DNA of 64,000 nt from Flavobacteriaceae bacterium UBA3356 (lineage in GTDB: Bacteria > Bacteroidota > Bacteroidia > Flavobacteriales > Flavobacteriaceae): the NCBI GenBank assembly GCA_002360635.1, contig DEQW01000003.1:394966-458965 (forward strand), given 5' to 3'. The position numbers were made by a program, and so were the translations under genes. This document shows, one piece after another, positions 43,871-53,711 of the stretch. A model generated the notes under the pieces. That model made no database searches. It worked only from the letters and a program-made list of their open reading frames with translations, and was not told where the DNA came from. Within the stretch, counting starts at the first letter, position 1, and each line of letters starts with the position of its first letter.

Positions 43871-45883
43871 ATGAAAGACAAATTAATTAGAGGTTTAAAA
43901 ATAATACTCTCTTCAAAAGAGAATAGGTTGGATATACGTAATGTAAAGTATCTACCACGATGGTCCGTATTAGGTATTGATGTTTTTTTATTGATATGCT
44001 CTATGGTGCTAACCGTGATTATACTTCAAGATCTTCATATTAATCACCTTCAATTAATATCCGCCACACAGCAAGTATTTTTAGTTTTAAGTGTCAATGT
44101 AGGATTTATGTTAATATTTAAAACCTATGCAGGATTGATAAGGCATTCTTCATTCATGGATGCGTTAAAACTAATCCTAGCAAGTTTTAGTACTTTTTTG
44201 GTCTTGCTGATTATAAATATAATTGTACTAGCAATAGTATCTGAAAAAATATTCCTGACTTCTGCATTAGTGGTTTATTCTTTTTTTTCTTTTACATTCT
44301 TGTTTTCGTTTAGACTGGCGGTTAAACAGTTTTATGAATATTTTAAAATCTACCAAACAGAAGTTACATCTGAAAATGCAGTAATTGTAGGAATTGATGA
44401 AAATGCCATATCAGTTGCTGCAGCGTTAGATATCGAACATCCTCAACGTTTTAAAATTAAGGGATTTGTCTCTGCCCAATCTTCCAACAAGCGGTTATTG
44501 ATTTTAGGGAAACCTGTAATTAAAATTAAGGATAAATTAAGTGATGAAGTAAAAAAATTACGCGCCACTGCAGTAATATTTTCAGGAAATTCGCTCACTT
44601 CAAAAGAAAAATACGCAATCGTGGAAGATTGTTTGGAACACGATATTAAGGTATATAATTCTCCTTTAGTATTGGATTGGGGTGAAAATACTTCTGTAGC
44701 AAAGCAAGTAAAAAACCTTCAAATAGAAGATTTATTGGAACGGGAGCCTATTGAGTTGCATGCTAAAGAAAAGTTTAAGCAACTTAAAGGGAAAACCATT
44801 TTGGTAACAGGAGGTGCAGGCTCTATAGGCAGTGAAATTGTTAGGCAAGTAGCAAAATACAATCCTAAACATGTTTTGGTATTAGATCAAGCCGAAACTC
44901 CTTTACACAATTTACAACTTGAACTATTGAGTAATTATCCCAATATTGATTTTAAATTTATTATTTGCGATGTCGCTAACCGTAACAGATTAGGAATGCT
45001 GTTTAACAGTTACGATATTGATGTCGTATACCATGCAGCTGCTTACAAGCATGTGCCATTAATGGAAGAAAATTCTCCTGAAGCAATTATTACAAATGTT
45101 TATGGAACCAAGAATTTAGCTGATTTGTCAGTAGTTCATAAAGTTTCAAGATTTGTAATGGTCTCAACAGATAAAGCAGTAAATCCTAGTAATGTAATGG
45201 GAGCCTCAAAGCGAGCTGCCGAAATGTTTGTACAATCACGTAACTTTTATACAAATAGTGAAGGGAAATCGTGTAAAACTAAATTCATTACAACGCGTTT
45301 TGGAAATGTATTAGGATCTAACGGAAGTGTAGTTCCTTTATTTAAGAAGCAAATTGAAAAAGGAGGTCCAATAACAATTACACACCCAGATATTATCAGG
45401 TATTTTATGACGATTCCTGAGGCCTGTCAATTAGTTTTGGAAGCTGGGGCTATGGGAAAAGGAGGTGAGATTTTTATTTTTGATATGGGAGAGCCAGTTA
45501 AGATTATGGATCTTGCCATTAAGATGATAAAACTAGCAGGTTTTGTGCCAACAAAGGACATCGAAATAAAAATCACTGGATTACGACCAGGTGAAAAACT
45601 CTATGAAGAATTAATAAGTGATACCAGCAAAGCCTTATCAACACATCATGATAAAATTATGATTGGTAAAGATTTAACCAAAGACTTCAATTTTGTAGAT
45701 GAAAAAGTCATTAAAATTATAGAAGCAGCCTTGCGTTATGATGATAGGGATCTTGTTAGAAAATTAAAAAACCTTGTTCCGGAATTTATCAGTAAAAATT
45801 CTGAATATGAAAATTTAGACGAAAATATTGATTTTAGAAGCAAAAAAGAGTATTCTAAACAAGCAGAACTTCATAATCAATAG
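43871..45883 (+). CDS. membrane-bound nucleotide-sugar 4,6-dehydratase (PglF/WbpM/CapD type)
   Basis: The 670-residue protein has four N-terminal membrane segments (residues about 30-155), a degenerate Rossmann region (about 170-270), and a catalytic SDR domain from about 310 with GGAGSIGSE and the MGASK active site (NVMGASKRAAE) that replaces YxxxK in this family. It probably converts UDP-GlcNAc to UDP-4-keto-6-deoxy-GlcNAc at the membrane, giving substrate to the aminotransferase 35 bases upstream. The full set of domains is present. Confidence 0.93.
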   Translation: MKDKLIRGLKIILSSKENRLDIRNVKYLPRWSVLGIDVFLLICSMVLTVIILQDLHINHLQLISATQQVFLVLSVNVGFMLIFKTYAGLIRHSSFMDALKLILASFSTFLVLLIINIIVLAIVSEKIFLTSALVVYSFFSFTFLFSFRLAVKQFYEYFKIYQTEVTSENAVIVGIDENAISVAAALDIEHPQRFKIKGFVSAQSSNKRLLILGKPVIKIKDKLSDEVKKLRATAVIFSGNSLTSKEKYAIVEDCLEHDIKVYNSPLVLDWGENTSVAKQVKNLQIEDLLEREPIELHAKEKFKQLKGKTILVTGGAGSIGSEIVRQVAKYNPKHVLVLDQAETPLHNLQLELLSNYPNIDFKFIICDVANRNRLGMLFNSYDIDVVYHAAAYKHVPLMEENSPEAIITNVYGTKNLADLSVVHKVSRFVMVSTDKAVNPSNVMGASKRAAEMFVQSRNFYTNSEGKSCKTKFITTRFGNVLGSNGSVVPLFKKQIEKGGPITITHPDIIRYFMTIPEACQLVLEAGAMGKGGEIFIFDMGEPVKIMDLAIKMIKLAGFVPTKDIEIKITGLRPGEKLYEELISDTSKALSTHHDKIMIGKDLTKDFNFVDEKVIKIIEAALRYDDRDLVRKLKNLVPEFISKNSEYENLDENIDFRSKKEYSKQAELHNQ

Positions 45884-45894
45884 TAGTTTTCCCT

Positions 45895-47247
45895 ATGTTT
45901 AGATATCAAAAATGTATTTTACTTTATTCAATTTTATTACTATCAACACTCGGTTTTGCACAAAATATTGAAATAAAATCCTCGGTATCAGCTTCTGCTT
46001 ATGTATCAACTGAAGAAGAGCTACCTTTTTGGATGGTAACCAATAAAAATGGAGCTTTATCTTCAAAAACGGATGGATTGGTTCAATTTGCTACAGAAGG
46101 TACCTACTTTTTTCATAAAGAGAATAATGCCAAACTAACAGCAGGTACTAGTCTTTTTTTACGAAATGGAGTAGAAGAGAAACTACAAAGAAATGAACTG
46201 TACCTGCAATTTGAAAACTCGTGGCTAAAAGTCATGGTAGGTGCCAAAAACCCAACAGATAGATTTCAAGGCCTTTCTGTAGTAGATGACAATTTCTTAT
46301 TATCTGGAAATGCAAGAGCGATTCCTGGACTTTTGCTGGAAACAGCAAAACCAATTTTAATTTCTGAAGCTATTGGTGTACAAGGTGGAATAGGTCATTA
46401 TGAATTGAATGATGAGCGTGTTACAAAAAATGCAATGATACATTACAAGCACTTTGGGATAATTGTAACACCGTCTAAAAGACATTCTTTTTTATTAAGT
46501 ATCGAACATTATGCCCAATGGGGTGGTACATCGCCAGAATTTGGGAAACAACAGACCTCTTTCAAGGATTTTATAAATGTTTTTTTTGCCAAAAACTCAA
46601 TTGATGCTAATAACGACAACGAACGCTTAAATGCGTTAGGCAATCATCTTGGTATTTATAATTTTGAATACACCTATTCGCCAGCTATAGGGAGTATTAA
46701 AATCTATCATCAACATCCATTTGAAGATGGGTCTGGAACTGCTTTAAAAAACTTTCCAGATGGTATTTGGGGGGTATACTATAAACCCAATCAAGAAGAC
46801 TATACAGGTTTTTTAAAAGGATTTATATTTGAGTATATTCAAACTACAAATCAAAGTGGAAGATTTGGACGAAGTGGCCGAGATAATTATTTTAATAACG
46901 GTATATATCAAACAGGGTGGCGGTATGATATAAACATTATAGGATTTCCTTTTTTTGATAATACACCTATAGATGAATTAATTGAGAATAATAGGGTAAG
47001 GGGAGGACATGTAGGGGTATTAGGCGCTGTAAAAAATGTTGACTTTTTATTTAAAGTATCTTATACAGAGAACTTAGGTTCATATACCACACCTATTATA
47101 CCAACAGAAAGCAGAGTCTATTCCTTCATAAAAAGCACCTATAATTTTCAAAAAATAGGCAGTTTATCGTTGGAGATTGGCTATGATTTTAATAATGAAC
47201 GAAAAGATAAAGCCGGAGCGGGGCTGACCTACAGTTATAAGTTTTAA
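45895..47247 (+). CDS. Wzi-like capsule assembly outer-membrane protein
   Basis: The 450-residue protein has a signal peptide (ends GFAQ, residue 23) and the all-beta pattern of a transmembrane barrel, ending in Phe (LTYSYKF). Its FWMVTNKNG and SVVDDNFLLSGNARAIPG segments fit the capsule-assembly Wzi family, which holds capsule on the cell surface. It is the last gene of the plus half, 11 bases after the dehydratase. Only five bases separate its stop from the converging sugar transferase. Confidence 0.87.
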   Translation: MFRYQKCILLYSILLLSTLGFAQNIEIKSSVSASAYVSTEEELPFWMVTNKNGALSSKTDGLVQFATEGTYFFHKENNAKLTAGTSLFLRNGVEEKLQRNELYLQFENSWLKVMVGAKNPTDRFQGLSVVDDNFLLSGNARAIPGLLLETAKPILISEAIGVQGGIGHYELNDERVTKNAMIHYKHFGIIVTPSKRHSFLLSIEHYAQWGGTSPEFGKQQTSFKDFINVFFAKNSIDANNDNERLNALGNHLGIYNFEYTYSPAIGSIKIYHQHPFEDGSGTALKNFPDGIWGVYYKPNQEDYTGFLKGFIFEYIQTTNQSGRFGRSGRDNYFNNGIYQTGWRYDINIIGFPFFDNTPIDELIENNRVRGGHVGVLGAVKNVDFLFKVSYTENLGSYTTPIIPTESRVYSFIKSTYNFQKIGSLSLEIGYDFNNERKDKAGAGLTYSYKF

Positions 47248-47252
47248 ATACG

Positions 47253-47864
47253 TTAAACAGAAACCGTTCCTCCAAAAACAGTTTTAAATAGGATTTTAAA
47301 ATCCAACCAAAGGCTGTAATGTTCAATATAATATTTATTTAATCGAACTTTTTCTGGCCAAATAACTTCACGGCTATATTGTTCTGGATGTTTTTGTTTG
47401 GATAAAATTTCTTCTTCATTTTTAAAGTAAACCGATGCAGGCCCCGTGATTCCTGGTTTTATTGTTAAGATTATTTTATTTTCTCCTTTTAACATATCCG
47501 CAAAACCCGGAACATCTGGTCTTGGTCCCACAAAACTCATTTCGCCCTTTAAAACATTAATTAACTGAGGAAGTTCATCAATTTTGGTTTTCCGGCAAAA
47601 GGCACCAAATTTAGTTATTCTTGGATCCATATTTGTTGATACAGTGGTGATAACACCGTTAACATTTTTCATACTACGAATTTTATAAATTTTAAATAAC
47701 TTTCCGTTTTGCCCTACCCTAATTTGTTTAAAAAAACCTGATAATCCCGTATCGATACGAGCGATTATTGCAGAAACTACAATAAGCCATCCAAACAGTA
47801 TAAGCCCAATAAGCGATACTAATAAGTCAAAAATCCGTTTTATCAATTTATCAAATTTAGTCAA
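47253..47864 (-). CDS. initiating bacterial sugar transferase (PglC-like)
   Basis: The 203-residue monotopic phosphoglycosyltransferase has one N-terminal membrane helix (about residues 12-34), the basic KIYKIRSM motif, and the family end motif FVGPRPDVPG near residue 110. It transfers a sugar phosphate to undecaprenyl phosphate, starting repeat-unit synthesis. The only plausible start is TTG at 47864, inside the end of the upstream sulfotransferase (8-base overlap). No ATG exists before residue 60. A QuiNAc4N-type or HexNAc substrate would fit the adjacent genes. Confidence 0.92.
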   Translation of the reverse strand: MTKFDKLIKRIFDLLVSLIGLILFGWLIVVSAIIARIDTGLSGFFKQIRVGQNGKLFKIYKIRSMKNVNGVITTVSTNMDPRITKFGAFCRKTKIDELPQLINVLKGEMSFVGPRPDVPGFADMLKGENKIILTIKPGITGPASVYFKNEEEILSKQKHPEQYSREVIWPEKVRLNKYYIEHYSLWLDFKILFKTVFGGTVSV

Positions 47865-48723
47865 TGCTATAGTTTAGTTTTTTCAAGGTAGGCTTCGTTA
47901 TTTTAGTAATCTTCTGAATTTCTTCCGCTGAAAATTTACGTTTGTGAGACCCTACACTTTTATCAGTGACTTTTTTGACCAAATCAATTATTTTTTCTTC
48001 TGAAATGAATACTTCAAAAAAATCACTCAGTCTTTTCATTTCTTCCACAGGGTTCGATACGAACTCTTCATACTTAATGTCAAATATTTTTTCCGAATAA
48101 ATATATTCTCTGTGTTCAATTGTTTTTTCAGCACAGATTCGCCATTGGTTTGCACAGGTTTCCAATAAGGATTTTGTTTTTACATCTTCTTCAATACCTG
48201 AATATAATGGACCCCAAAAAGCAAGATTTTCTGTATTTGAAAATATTTTTTTCAATCTGTTGAAACCAAAACGCCAAATATAAAAAGAAAGATCAGTTAT
48301 TGGGACATATCTCAGTTTTTTCAATGTATATTTTAATTCAAAAGACGACACCCAACGTTTCATAGCACTTGGCACTACGTCACGACCGTCACGGTTTATG
48401 ATAATGTATTTTGCATTTGGAAAAATAGCATGTACATAATTCAGCCTTAATGAATTGGCACAGGTCTTTTCCACTATAAAATTAGCACCTGTTTTTTTAT
48501 GTAACGAATTAAAGCGGCCACGAATGTATTTTTTTATTCTTGGTGATAATTTTTCAACAGGAAGCTCATCTGTTGGGAAATCCCGGTTTCCATAGCGCCA
48601 TATTGGGTTTATCTCATCACAATCCCAGGTTTTAAAACCATCTATTGATGTAATAATATCCCGAAGCATATTTGTACCTGAACGTCCTGCGCCAATTATT
48701 ATTACCGGTGTATATGCCTTCAT
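47857..48723 (-). CDS. PAPS-dependent sulfotransferase
   Basis: The 288-residue protein has the 5'-phosphosulfate loop IIGAGRSGTNMLRD near residue 10 and the 3'-phosphate motif NRDGRDVVPSAMKRW near 109. It is a full-length sulfotransferase lying between the FucNAc transferase and the initiating transferase in the minus operon. It overlaps upstream and downstream genes by four and eight bases, which suggests tight coupling. It presumably sulfates the polysaccharide with PAPS from the cysCDN set on the other strand. Confidence 0.88.
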   Translation of the reverse strand: MKAYTPVIIIGAGRSGTNMLRDIITSIDGFKTWDCDEINPIWRYGNRDFPTDELPVEKLSPRIKKYIRGRFNSLHKKTGANFIVEKTCANSLRLNYVHAIFPNAKYIIINRDGRDVVPSAMKRWVSSFELKYTLKKLRYVPITDLSFYIWRFGFNRLKKIFSNTENLAFWGPLYSGIEEDVKTKSLLETCANQWRICAEKTIEHREYIYSEKIFDIKYEEFVSNPVEEMKRLSDFFEVFISEEKIIDLVKKVTDKSVGSHKRKFSAEEIQKITKITKPTLKKLNYSID

Positions 48724-49943
48724 TTTTTTGCTATCTTTTTAAAGTTTCGCTCCAGTTTATCTACGCTAGATGTTATAGAAAGGTTTTCTGAATAATACAT
48801 TTTTGCATTTTTTCCCATCTGCAAAATGTCATTATGTGATAAACTTATCATTTTTATTATTTGCTCTTTCAGAGCTTTTGGATTGTCCGGTTCAAAAGTA
48901 TAACCAGCATTTGCTTTGTTTAAAATTTCAGCTGCATTACCTTCTAGACCCATTAAAATTGGTTTTCCAGATTTTAAATACGCCAAAATTTTCGAAGGGA
49001 TAGTGATTTTAAATAAATCGTCTTTTTTGAGATGCACCAATAAAAAGTCTCCTGCATTAAGGTACTTTGTCACTTCGCTGGAAACTACCCGTGGGATAAA
49101 TGTTACGTTTTTAAGTTGCCAGTCCCTTGCAGTCTTTTTTAAGTTTTCCTCATCTGCTCCACCTCCTAAAAAAATAAATTGAATTTTATTTTCTTCCTGG
49201 TCCTGAAGCATTTTTGCGGTTTTCAAAATAGTCTGTAAAGACTGGACTATTCCCAAGTTACCAGCATAGAGAATGTTAATTTTATCTTTTTTGAAATATT
49301 TGTTCTCTATTTCTTCCGGTAATTTTTCAGTAGAAATTTTATCCCGGCTCCAGTTTGATACCACTTCCAATTTTTCTAAAGGGACGCCCTTTGCAATTAA
49401 TTTTTTTTTAAACCCAGGGGTAGCGACCGTTATAAAAGCTGCATTTCGGTAATTAAAATTACACCAACCATTGATTATTTTAAGAGCTGTTTTGTTTTTA
49501 AGCATGCCTGATGTGGCGACTGTTTCGGGCCAAAGGTCATTAATATCATACAAAAAAGGAATACCACGAAGCTTTTTTAGAATAATAGCAGGAATAGCAG
49601 CAGGAATAGCCCCTTGATACACAAAGCATACATCAGGCTTTTTTACTAAAAATAACCCAATAAAGGTAGCCGATATAGCATACGAGAAATAATGCAAAAA
49701 CCGCTTTATCCCAGAAGAACTATGGTCTGGATATATGGGCACCCGTATTAACGGTACATCATCCATAACTTCCCTTTTGTATATACGTTGCTTATAACCT
49801 TCGTATATTTTACCGATGGGATATGAAGGAAAACCAGTCAACACTTCAACTTCATGCCCCCTGCGCTGTAGTTCTTTTGCAAAATCGAGGCTTTTTGCCG
49901 TTGGTTCGGGATTAAAAAGCTGTTTTACCAGTAAAATTTTCAT
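48720..49943 (-). CDS. wbuB: GT4 glycosyltransferase, WbuB-like (probable L-FucNAc transferase)
   Basis: The 407-residue GT-B protein has the pattern of WbuB: an N-terminal FNPEPTAKSLDFAKEL, then DINDLWPETVATSGML near residue 143, and ILYAGNLGIVQ near 224. It follows fnlC by a single base, as wbuB does in FucNAc-containing O-antigen loci, which supports UDP-L-FucNAc as donor. The acceptor is unknown. No membrane segments are required by the family. Confidence 0.85.
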   Translation of the reverse strand: MKILLVKQLFNPEPTAKSLDFAKELQRRGHEVEVLTGFPSYPIGKIYEGYKQRIYKREVMDDVPLIRVPIYPDHSSSGIKRFLHYFSYAISATFIGLFLVKKPDVCFVYQGAIPAAIPAIILKKLRGIPFLYDINDLWPETVATSGMLKNKTALKIINGWCNFNYRNAAFITVATPGFKKKLIAKGVPLEKLEVVSNWSRDKISTEKLPEEIENKYFKKDKINILYAGNLGIVQSLQTILKTAKMLQDQEENKIQFIFLGGGADEENLKKTARDWQLKNVTFIPRVVSSEVTKYLNAGDFLLVHLKKDDLFKITIPSKILAYLKSGKPILMGLEGNAAEILNKANAGYTFEPDNPKALKEQIIKMISLSHNDILQMGKNAKMYYSENLSITSSVDKLERNFKKIAKK

Positions 49944-49944
49944 G

Positions 49945-51081
49945 TTAGTGTTTTGACCACACTACTCGATTAATATAATCGGTATAGGAAAGAATGATAC
50001 GGACTACTTTTTCAGAAACATTTGGCATCGAATAGTCATGTACCTGACGAAAATTTCTTTTACTCTCAACCTTTTGAGATAAAACTTGTGTTAAACCTTG
50101 CAAGATTCGAGTTGGGCTTAACCCCACCATCATTACAGATGCCTCTTCCATAGCTTCAGGTCTTTCGTGTGCTTCGCGAATATTTAGCGCTCTAAAATTT
50201 AAAATTGAAGATTCTTCTGAAATTGTACCCGAATCGCTTAATACTGTATATGATTGCATTTGCAAGGCGTTATAATCATTGAATCCCAAAGGTTTTAAAA
50301 ATTGAATTTCAGGACGCATTTCAATTTTCTTCTTTTCAATCATATTACGGGTGCGGGGGTGTGTACTGACAATAATTGGCAATTTGTATTGTTTAGCAAT
50401 TTGATTCAAACTTTCCATTAAATTGGTGAAGTTATTTTCATTACTAATGTTTTCTTCGCGATGCGCAGATACCACAAAGTAATTGTGCTTTTTAAGGGAC
50501 AGTCTTTCTAAAACGTTCGATGATTCAATTTTTGACATATAGTGATTCAATACTTCAAACATTGGCGAACCAGTTTTTATAATACGGTCTGCAGGCAACC
50601 CTTCACGCAGTAAATATTCACGGGCAATATCACTATAGGTTAGGTTTACATCAGCAGTATGATCCACTATTTTACGATTGGTTTCTTCTGGCACTCGTTG
50701 ATCAAAACATCGGTTACCTGCTTCCATGTGAAAAATAGGAATGTGCCTTTTCTTTGCAGGAATGGCACATAAACAACTATTTGTGTCACCCAAAACTAAA
50801 AAGGCATCTGGTTGAATTTCTTCTAATAATGGATCTACTTTTATTAATATATTTCCTATCGTTTCGGTAGCAGTTTTGCCCGCAGCTTCTAAAAAGTGAT
50901 CGGGTTTTCTAATTTCAAGATCATCAAAGAATATCTGGTTTAATTCGTAATCATAGTTTTGCCCAGTATGTACCAATATGTGATCGATCGCTTCTGATGT
51001 GTCTAGCGCCGTTAGCACACGAGATAATCGTATTATTTCGGGTCGTGTGCCCACCACTGTCATTACTTTTAATTTTTTCAT
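49945..51081 (-). CDS. fnlC: UDP-N-acetylglucosamine 2-epimerase family, FnlC/WbjD-type
   Basis: The 378-residue protein has the non-hydrolysing 2-epimerase features HMEAGNRCFDQRVPEETNR near residue 117 and HREENIS near 207. Within the family it matches WbjD/FnlC, which makes the last step to UDP-L-FucNAc. It is preceded by fnlB and followed by wbuB, an order known for that pathway. The catalytic histidine is present. Confidence 0.93.
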   Translation of the reverse strand: MKKLKVMTVVGTRPEIIRLSRVLTALDTSEAIDHILVHTGQNYDYELNQIFFDDLEIRKPDHFLEAAGKTATETIGNILIKVDPLLEEIQPDAFLVLGDTNSCLCAIPAKKRHIPIFHMEAGNRCFDQRVPEETNRKIVDHTADVNLTYSDIAREYLLREGLPADRIIKTGSPMFEVLNHYMSKIESSNVLERLSLKKHNYFVVSAHREENISNENNFTNLMESLNQIAKQYKLPIIVSTHPRTRNMIEKKKIEMRPEIQFLKPLGFNDYNALQMQSYTVLSDSGTISEESSILNFRALNIREAHERPEAMEEASVMMVGLSPTRILQGLTQVLSQKVESKRNFRQVHDYSMPNVSEKVVRIILSYTDYINRVVWSKH

Positions 51082-51102
51082 AGTTATTACTTTAATATTC
51101 CT

Positions 51103-52221
51103 TTAAACTTCTTCAAAATAGGTGTCTGCATCATCTGGATTATAGGGTTCGTTAATCCAAAAATTTGTGTATAAAATATCATCACCAATATTTTTAATAT
51201 TGTGCGTGTACCATATAGGCATATCTACATATGCAGGTGTATCTCCATCAAGATAAAATTCGAAAACTTCATCAGTACCTATTTTACGAAGTTGTATAAG
51301 CGCTTTTCCTTTAATTACAGCAAATCGTTCTATTTTTCGGGTATGGTAATGGTTGCCGCGTGTTATTCCTGGAACAGTTGTGGAGAATGAAACTTGACCG
51401 CCCACACCCAAACGTATAATTTCTACAAAACTTCCGCGTGGGTCTGTATGCTGTATAAAAGAAACCGGAAAGTGGTTTTCTATGTCCATATAGCATCGAA
51501 ACGTATTGAATAGATTCAATTCAAAAGTTGTTGATAGGGTAGGGATTTCACCTTTTTCTTGATATGTTTTTTTATAAGACTTCAATAACGCTAATAATTC
51601 TGAAACCTTTGCTTCTGCTGTATGCTTTATCGTGCATAAGGGTTCAGCTGCTTTTGCTTTGATCTTTTCAATAATTTGGCTAACGAGTTCACCTACGTAG
51701 ATTAACTTTAAATTTCCATCAACCTCAATTTTTGGAGTTTCATTATTGGCAATTTGATGTGCAAAAGTAGCTACTACCGAATTGTAAAAGGGATGTCCGA
51801 AGGGACCAAATACATTTGGGATTACCATTCCTGTAAATGTTGCGCCATTTGTTTTTGCCCAGTGTTCAAAAAGTGTTCTGCCTTCTTTTTTTGATTTTCC
51901 GTACAAGTTGTCACGTTCTTCTTGGGATGAAGAAGAAAATAAAACATGAGGTGTACTTTGTGTACGCTCCATAGAATCAATTAATTTTTTAACCAAGTTG
52001 ATATTGGTTTCAAAAATCACTTCTGGATTATTATGTCTGTTCATGGCCGCCAAATGCACAATGACATCACAAGAGGATACAAATGTATCTAAAGCATTAC
52101 TATCTTCGAAAAAACTTCTTTCAAAAGTAATTCTCTCAAATGTATCGGGTTGAAGTCCTAATGTATTGTACAAATGAGTTCCTACAAACCCTTTTTGTCC
52201 GGTAATTCCTATTTTCAACAT
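51103..52221 (-). CDS. fnlB: FnlB/WbjC/CapF bifunctional reductase-cupin
   Basis: The 372-residue protein has an N-terminal SDR-like NAD(P) fold (GQKGFVGTHL near residue 8, YGKSKKEGR near 107) and a C-terminal cupin (RGNHYHTRKIERFAVIKG near 275) with metal-binding histidines. This fusion is the CapF/WbjC type, which epimerises and reduces the intermediate of UDP-L-FucNAc synthesis. It is 21 bases upstream of fnlC. Confidence 0.93.
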   Translation of the reverse strand: MLKIGITGQKGFVGTHLYNTLGLQPDTFERITFERSFFEDSNALDTFVSSCDVIVHLAAMNRHNNPEVIFETNINLVKKLIDSMERTQSTPHVLFSSSSQEERDNLYGKSKKEGRTLFEHWAKTNGATFTGMVIPNVFGPFGHPFYNSVVATFAHQIANNETPKIEVDGNLKLIYVGELVSQIIEKIKAKAAEPLCTIKHTAEAKVSELLALLKSYKKTYQEKGEIPTLSTTFELNLFNTFRCYMDIENHFPVSFIQHTDPRGSFVEIIRLGVGGQVSFSTTVPGITRGNHYHTRKIERFAVIKGKALIQLRKIGTDEVFEFYLDGDTPAYVDMPIWYTHNIKNIGDDILYTNFWINEPYNPDDADTYFEEV

Positions 52222-52242
52222 TATAGTTTCTAATTTATACTT

Positions 52243-52671
52243 TTACTTTTTATTAAAATACGTGGCATCAAAACGAAATTCATCCTTTAGTTCACCAAGT
52301 CCATAATCTGCCATCACTAATAGTTTAGAGTTTCCTACTACATCCTGAATACTGCTTACATAGCCCGAAGGTATATGCAATATATCCAAACTATCTGAAG
52401 TTAGGGTATACTGATGTTGTTCAAGATTTTTTGAAGGATGCTCCCAATTATCTATTTTAATTAATTTAATTTTAAAAACTCCAATAATAGCTGTAAACCA
52501 TCGTTGCTCAACTTTATGCCCCTGCCAAGCTCTTATAGTTTTTTTATTAGCATTCGAAATAGAATAGATGCGTTTTACTTCTGAAACATCAAAATTATTA
52601 TTAAACGATAGGATTCCTCTTTCATCGGTATGATTTCCACCAGAAATTAGGGTAGGTTTCAATGCTGCCAT
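52243..52671 (-). CDS. WxcM-like sugar-epimerase cupin protein
   Basis: The 142-residue cupin-fold protein has HTDERGILSFNNNFDV near residue 14, RAWQGHKVEQRWF near 48 and LHIPSGYVSSIQ near 97. These resemble 3,5-epimerases or ketoisomerases of dTDP-sugar metabolism. It sits between fnlA and fnlB (gaps of 5 and 21 bases), where it is not part of the classical FnlABC set. It could act on a 4-keto UDP sugar intermediate; the exact reaction is unknown. Confidence 0.82.
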   Translation of the reverse strand: MAALKPTLISGGNHTDERGILSFNNNFDVSEVKRIYSISNANKKTIRAWQGHKVEQRWFTAIIGVFKIKLIKIDNWEHPSKNLEQHQYTLTSDSLDILHIPSGYVSSIQDVVGNSKLLVMADYGLGELKDEFRFDATYFNKK

Positions 52672-52676
52672 AAAAT

Positions 52677-53711
52677 TTAGTTTGGATATTGTGTAATATC
52701 CTCACCGAAAATCTCTTTACGGATTAAGGGTAATTTTTTCAATAATTCCTTCATTCCTTTTACTCCAAGTTGTTCAGTGTTATGGGAGTTGTAGTCTTCT
52801 ATTTTTGAAATAGCTTCCTCGCCTTCAGAATAATACTGTGCGTAATTGAGATCTCTGTTATCAGCCGGAATACGGTAAAATTCGCCCATATCTTCGGCTT
52901 TTAGCATTTCTTCACGGGTACATAAGGTTTCAAATAATTTTTCGCCGTGGCGGGTTCCAATAATTTTTATTTCATTATCTGAATTAGCCAGCTCTTTAAG
53001 TGCTTGTCCTAGGTCACCAATAGTACCAGCAGGGGCTTTATTTACAAAAAGATCACCGGCGTTTCCATTTTCAAAGGCAAACAACACCAATTCTACAGCC
53101 TCCTCTAACGACATTAAAAAACGGGTCATCTTGGGGTCTGTTATTGTTATTGCTTTTTTATCTTGTATTTGTTTTAAAAACAAAGGGATTACAGACCCTC
53201 TTGAGGCCATCACATTCCCATAGCGAGTTAAGCAAACAGTTGTATTTGGATTGTTTCGGGAAGCTGCCACAGCTACTTTTTCCATTAAGGCTTTGGAAAT
53301 TCCCATGGCGTTGATTGGGTAAGCTGCTTTATCTGTACTTAAACAAATTACTTTTTTAACGTTATTGTAGGCTGCCGCATCGATTACGTTTTGAGTTCCC
53401 AACACATTGGTTCGGGTGGCTTCCAAAGGAAAAAATTCACACGAAGGAACCTGCTTTAGCGCAGCAGCATGAAATATGTAATCTACGTTACGAGTGGCGC
53501 GTTCAATACTGTCATAATTGCGTACGTCGCCAATGTAAAAACGGAGCTTATCATTTTTAAGTGTAGTCCGCATATCGTCCTGCTTTTTCTCATCACGGGA
53601 AAAAATACGGATTTCGCTAAAGTGTTCTGTATGTAAAAAACGTTGTAATACGGCATTACCAAAGGAGCCGGTTCCACCGGTAATTAGTAGGGTTTTGTTT
53701 TTAATTTTCAT
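52677..53711 (-). CDS. fnlA: UDP-GlcNAc 4,6-dehydratase/5-epimerase FnlA/CapE/WbjB-type
   Basis: The 344-residue SDR protein has the NAD(P) loop GGTGSFGNAVLQ near residue 12 and the active site NAMGISKALMEK near 134, in which Met replaces the usual Tyr of YxxxK, as expected for this family. It lacks the membrane domain seen in the plus-strand PglF-type gene. It starts the UDP-L-FucNAc pathway. It overlaps the upstream glycosyltransferase by 11 bases. Confidence 0.93.
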   Translation of the reverse strand: MKIKNKTLLITGGTGSFGNAVLQRFLHTEHFSEIRIFSRDEKKQDDMRTTLKNDKLRFYIGDVRNYDSIERATRNVDYIFHAAALKQVPSCEFFPLEATRTNVLGTQNVIDAAAYNNVKKVICLSTDKAAYPINAMGISKALMEKVAVAASRNNPNTTVCLTRYGNVMASRGSVIPLFLKQIQDKKAITITDPKMTRFLMSLEEAVELVLFAFENGNAGDLFVNKAPAGTIGDLGQALKELANSDNEIKIIGTRHGEKLFETLCTREEMLKAEDMGEFYRIPADNRDLNYAQYYSEGEEAISKIEDYNSHNTEQLGVKGMKELLKKLPLIRKEIFGEDITQYPN

